Shown in pieces: positions 4,514 to 6,517 of a stretch of DNA of 6,517 nt; the stretch's first letter is position 1; the number at the start of each line of letters is the position of its first letter. The DNA comes from Gammaproteobacteria bacterium. GTDB taxonomy: Bacteria; Pseudomonadota; Gammaproteobacteria; Steroidobacterales; Steroidobacteraceae. Both the position numbers and the translations under genes were made by a program. Location: NCBI GenBank assembly GCA_025350345.1, contig JANXYA010000306.1, positions 1 through 6,517 of the forward strand. Reading direction: 5' to 3'. Under the pieces are notes generated by a model. That model was not told the DNA's origin. It was given only the letters and a program-made list of their open reading frames with translations, and did not search any database.

Positions 4514-6517
4514 TCATGGCGCCGCGCCCGGCTTCAGGCCGGCATAAATCCGTTCCATCAGCGCCCCGTACCTGGAATCGCCATAGAGCGATCGGAACTC
4601 GGGACCGAACCACACCCAAAGCAGGGGCTGGGAACGATCGTTGAAGGCCTGCTCGAGCGCGCCGAATGCAGCGTCCTTCTCACCCAGTGCCACATGGATC
4701 TCGGCGATGTTGGTGTGATCAACGTAGCGTTTGCGCGCGGCACCTTCCAGTTGCGCCAGTATGCGGCGCGCGTGCGCCTTGTCTCCAAGGTGGGCATAGC
4801 AAACCGCGGCCTTGTAGTCCAGTTCGCTTCCGGGCCCTGCATGTGCCTGCAGCGCAGTGGCACGAGCGACGCAGTCCCGCCAGCGACCGAACGAACCGTA
4901 CGCCAGGACCAGCGGATCCGTGAAGTAGGAAAAGGCGGGATCTATTTCGAGTGTCCGCTTCGCCTTCTGCAGTGCCGTTGCCGCATCGCCGAGCGCAGTG
5001 GCTGTCAATACTTCCGCGAACGGCACGAAGGGATTCAGCGGGTCCAGTTTTTCAGCCACCTGCAGAGCCGTGCGCGAGGCGGCAGGCTGCCGAATCAGGC
5101 CGCGCTCGACTCCGAGAAAGAATTGTACGTCCGCAGAGCCTGGATTGAGCGCCACTGCCTTCTCCACTTCACGCTCTGCCCCAGGGAAATCGCGCTGGTA
5201 GCCCATCAGGATATAGCTCAGGTAGGCATGAGCCTCGGGCAGCTTCGAATCGAGCGCTACGGCCTTTTCGGCCGCCCTTTTCATGGTGGGAAGCAACTCG
5301 ATGGGCGCGCGATACGCGTCGGCAAGGAACACGTAGGCATACGCCAGCCCGGCCCACGCCGCCGCGTAATTGGGATCTTCCGCAATCGCCTGGTTGAACA
5401 GGTTCACGGCCTGGTTCAGGCTGGGCTCGTCACTGCGGTAAGACAGTTCCTTGGCACGCAGATACAGGTCGTGTGCATGCGGATTGTCGGTGGCAGCGTG
5501 GACCAGCGGCTGTCCTGCCGCCATGTCGAGCCTGACCGCGAGCGCCGTGCTGACCGCACTGGCAATATCGTCTTCCAGGGCGAATAGATTGCCGAAACCG
5601 CGGTCGAAGTGCTGTGACCACAGTTGCACGCCGCTGGTCGTGTCGATCAACTCGACCGAGATGCGCAGCTTGTCGCCTGCTCGTTGCACCGTACCGGTGA
5701 GCAGGCTGCGCACGTTCAGCGTCTTGCCCACTTTCACAGCATCCACATCGCGATCGCGAAACTGGAACGAGGACGCGCGCCCGATGACCTTGAGACCCGA
5801 CAGCTTCGAGAGCGCGGACAATATTTCCCCGCTGATGCCATCGCCGAGGTAACTGCCCTTGTCGCCGCCGCTCAGATTCACGAACGGCAGGACCGCTACC
5901 GATTTGTCCGGGAGTGCGCCCGGGACAGGCGAATCCGCTGGAACGGTGGGAGTCACTTCGATCGCGGCGGGTCGCTGCGGCGGAGCCAGCCTGCTGATCA
6001 CGAGATAGCCGGCTCCGCTGAGCACGATCGCCGCCACGACAAGCGCAATCGAGGTGGCGCGCGTCCTCGAGCGGGGCGAGGGGTGGCGCGGCGCAGGAGA
6101 CGACACCGGAGCGGGCTGCGGGCGGGCAGCCGGGGAGCTCCCATCGGGTGCCTGGCCGCGCATGCCACCTTCGCGGTTGCGCACGGACTCGATGAGGGCG
6201 GGGAGAATTTTCCCGACCGGGCCTCCGGACGCATCGAGCCATTGATTTGCGCTCAGGAAGTATTCGAGGTCGGGCGGCAACGTCGCAGCGTCCATGCGGA
6301 CCGACAGGATCGGACGCCGCTTCGAGCTGGCTCGCTCGACTTCGCGCAGCACGTGCGGGGAATTGATCGCATCCTGCGAAAGTATGAGCACCAGCATTCG
6401 GCAGGAATTGATTGCCTCGACAATCGCGGCCGCATAGGAGTCGCCTGCGCGCACGTCGCGCGGTGCGACCCAGCACTGGACACTGCTTTGCTCCAGGGCC
6501 GCAACGATCGTGTCGGC
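4514..6517 (-). CDS. TIR-domain, single-pass membrane protein with TolB-N/FlgO-like domain and TPR array, 5'-truncated by window edge
   Basis: At least 667 residues, open to the right edge; residues are counted from the edge. Residues 1–95 are a TIR domain: CWVAPRDVRAGDSYAAAIVEAI (BB-loop region), then MLVLILSQDAINSPHVLREVERA and LEYFLSANQWLDA. The first strand (usually FISYS) lies outside the window. E59 in REVERA occupies the position of the catalytic glutamate of NAD+-cleaving TIRs. A Pro/Ser/Arg-rich linker (115–154) leads to one membrane helix (about 156–174) with arginines on its N-terminal side, so TIR should be cytoplasmic and the rest periplasmic. Residues 205–306 (KSVAVLPFVNLSG...LGDGISGEIL...LTGTVQRAGDKLRISVELID) match the TolB-N/FlgO-like domain of CadC-type and cyclase-TPR proteins. 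TPR-like repeats follow, with D/N-P turns near 380, 422, 457, 491 and 525, a period of about 34–42. An in-frame GTG at 6452–6454 would split the TIR fold and is not the start. Partner and signal are unknown. Confidence 0.88.
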   Translation of the reverse strand, partial: ADTIVAALEQSSVQCWVAPRDVRAGDSYAAAIVEAINSCRMLVLILSQDAINSPHVLREVERASSKRRPILSVRMDAATLPPDLEYFLSANQWLDASGGPVGKILPALIESVRNREGGMRGQAPDGSSPAARPQPAPVSSPAPRHPSPRSRTRATSIALVVAAIVLSGAGYLVISRLAPPQRPAAIEVTPTVPADSPVPGALPDKSVAVLPFVNLSGGDKGSYLGDGISGEILSALSKLSGLKVIGRASSFQFRDRDVDAVKVGKTLNVRSLLTGTVQRAGDKLRISVELIDTTSGVQLWSQHFDRGFGNLFALEDDIASAVSTALAVRLDMAAGQPLVHAATDNPHAHDLYLRAKELSYRSDEPSLNQAVNLFNQAIAEDPNYAAAWAGLAYAYVFLADAYRAPIELLPTMKRAAEKAVALDSKLPEAHAYLSYILMGYQRDFPGAEREVEKAVALNPGSADVQFFLGVERGLIRQPAASRTALQVAEKLDPLNPFVPFAEVLTATALGDAATALQKAKRTLEIDPAFSYFTDPLVLAYGSFGRWRDCVARATALQAHAGPGSELDYKAAVCYAHLGDKAHARRILAQLEGAARKRYVDHTNIAEIHVALGEKDAAFGALEQAFNDRSQPLLWVWFGPEFRSLYGDSRYGALMERIYAGLKPGAAP

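Noticed and set aside
4508..5587. A 359-codon open frame on the + strand
   Set aside because: Antisense to the TPR part of the TIR protein; no family resemblance and no credible ribosome site seen. The minus-strand frame has clear periodic TPR signatures.
6452..6454. GTG as the start of the TIR protein
   Set aside because: The 21 codons upstream continue the TIR fold (TIVAALEQ, CWVAPRD), so the gene enters from outside the window.
5430..6476. A 348-codon minus-strand frame overlapping the TIR/linker/TolB-N region
   Set aside because: Arg/Ala/Gly/Pro-rich out-of-frame reading of the TIR gene; no domain seen.
1..6517. CRISPR arrays, tRNA/rRNA genes, insertion sequences
   Set aside because: No regularly spaced repeats, no tRNA- or rRNA-like sequence, no transposase frame and no terminal inverted repeats were seen on either strand by eye.

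Overview
The window is high-GC, densely coded DNA with the gene content of a gammaproteobacterium. The best evidence is the conserved block rpoN – hpf – rapZ on the + strand, which belongs to the nitrogen-PTS/sigma-54 neighbourhood of Gamma- and Betaproteobacteria. The accessory genes that follow (a GTWKLN-type secreted protein, an APC permease, and a TIR–membrane–TPR protein) suggest an environmental lineage such as the Xanthomonadales, Nevskiales or Steroidobacter group. That placement is an inference and the exact taxon cannot be read from the window.

Layout. Bases 1–1091 (+) hold the C-terminal three quarters of sigma-54 (rpoN); its N-terminus lies outside the window. hpf (1139–1459, +) and rapZ (1492–2361, +) follow closely and look co-transcribed with rpoN. 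A strong hairpin (2364–2391) starts two bases after the rapZ stop. A plausible sigma-70-type promoter (2408–2436) then drives a small exported protein of unknown function (2512–2973, +). A 12-bp-stem hairpin (2993–3019) lies between this gene and the convergent minus-strand pair. That pair, read from right to left, is a TIR-domain/TPR membrane protein (4514–6517, running off the right edge) and an APC-family permease (3030–4457), separated by 56 bp and probably one transcript.

How the genes fit together. rpoN, hpf and rapZ are housekeeping regulators: alternative sigma factor, ribosome hibernation, and cell-envelope precursor/RNA-linked control. Two things are unusual. ptsN, normally between hpf and rapZ, is absent, and no HPr gene follows rapZ within the window. 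RapZ also lacks all four basic residues that carry sRNA binding in E. coli. The conserved block ends at about 2361 and the rest is accessory.

The strongest candidate for something little studied is the TIR protein. It joins a cytoplasmic TIR domain, with a glutamate at the place used by TIR NAD+-cleaving enzymes, through one membrane helix to a predicted periplasmic TolB-N/FlgO-like domain and TPR array. It lies directly upstream of a transporter. Sensing outside the membrane with TIR output inside is an inference. No RNA genes, CRISPR arrays or insertion sequences were seen, and no gene-free stretch exceeds 150 bases.
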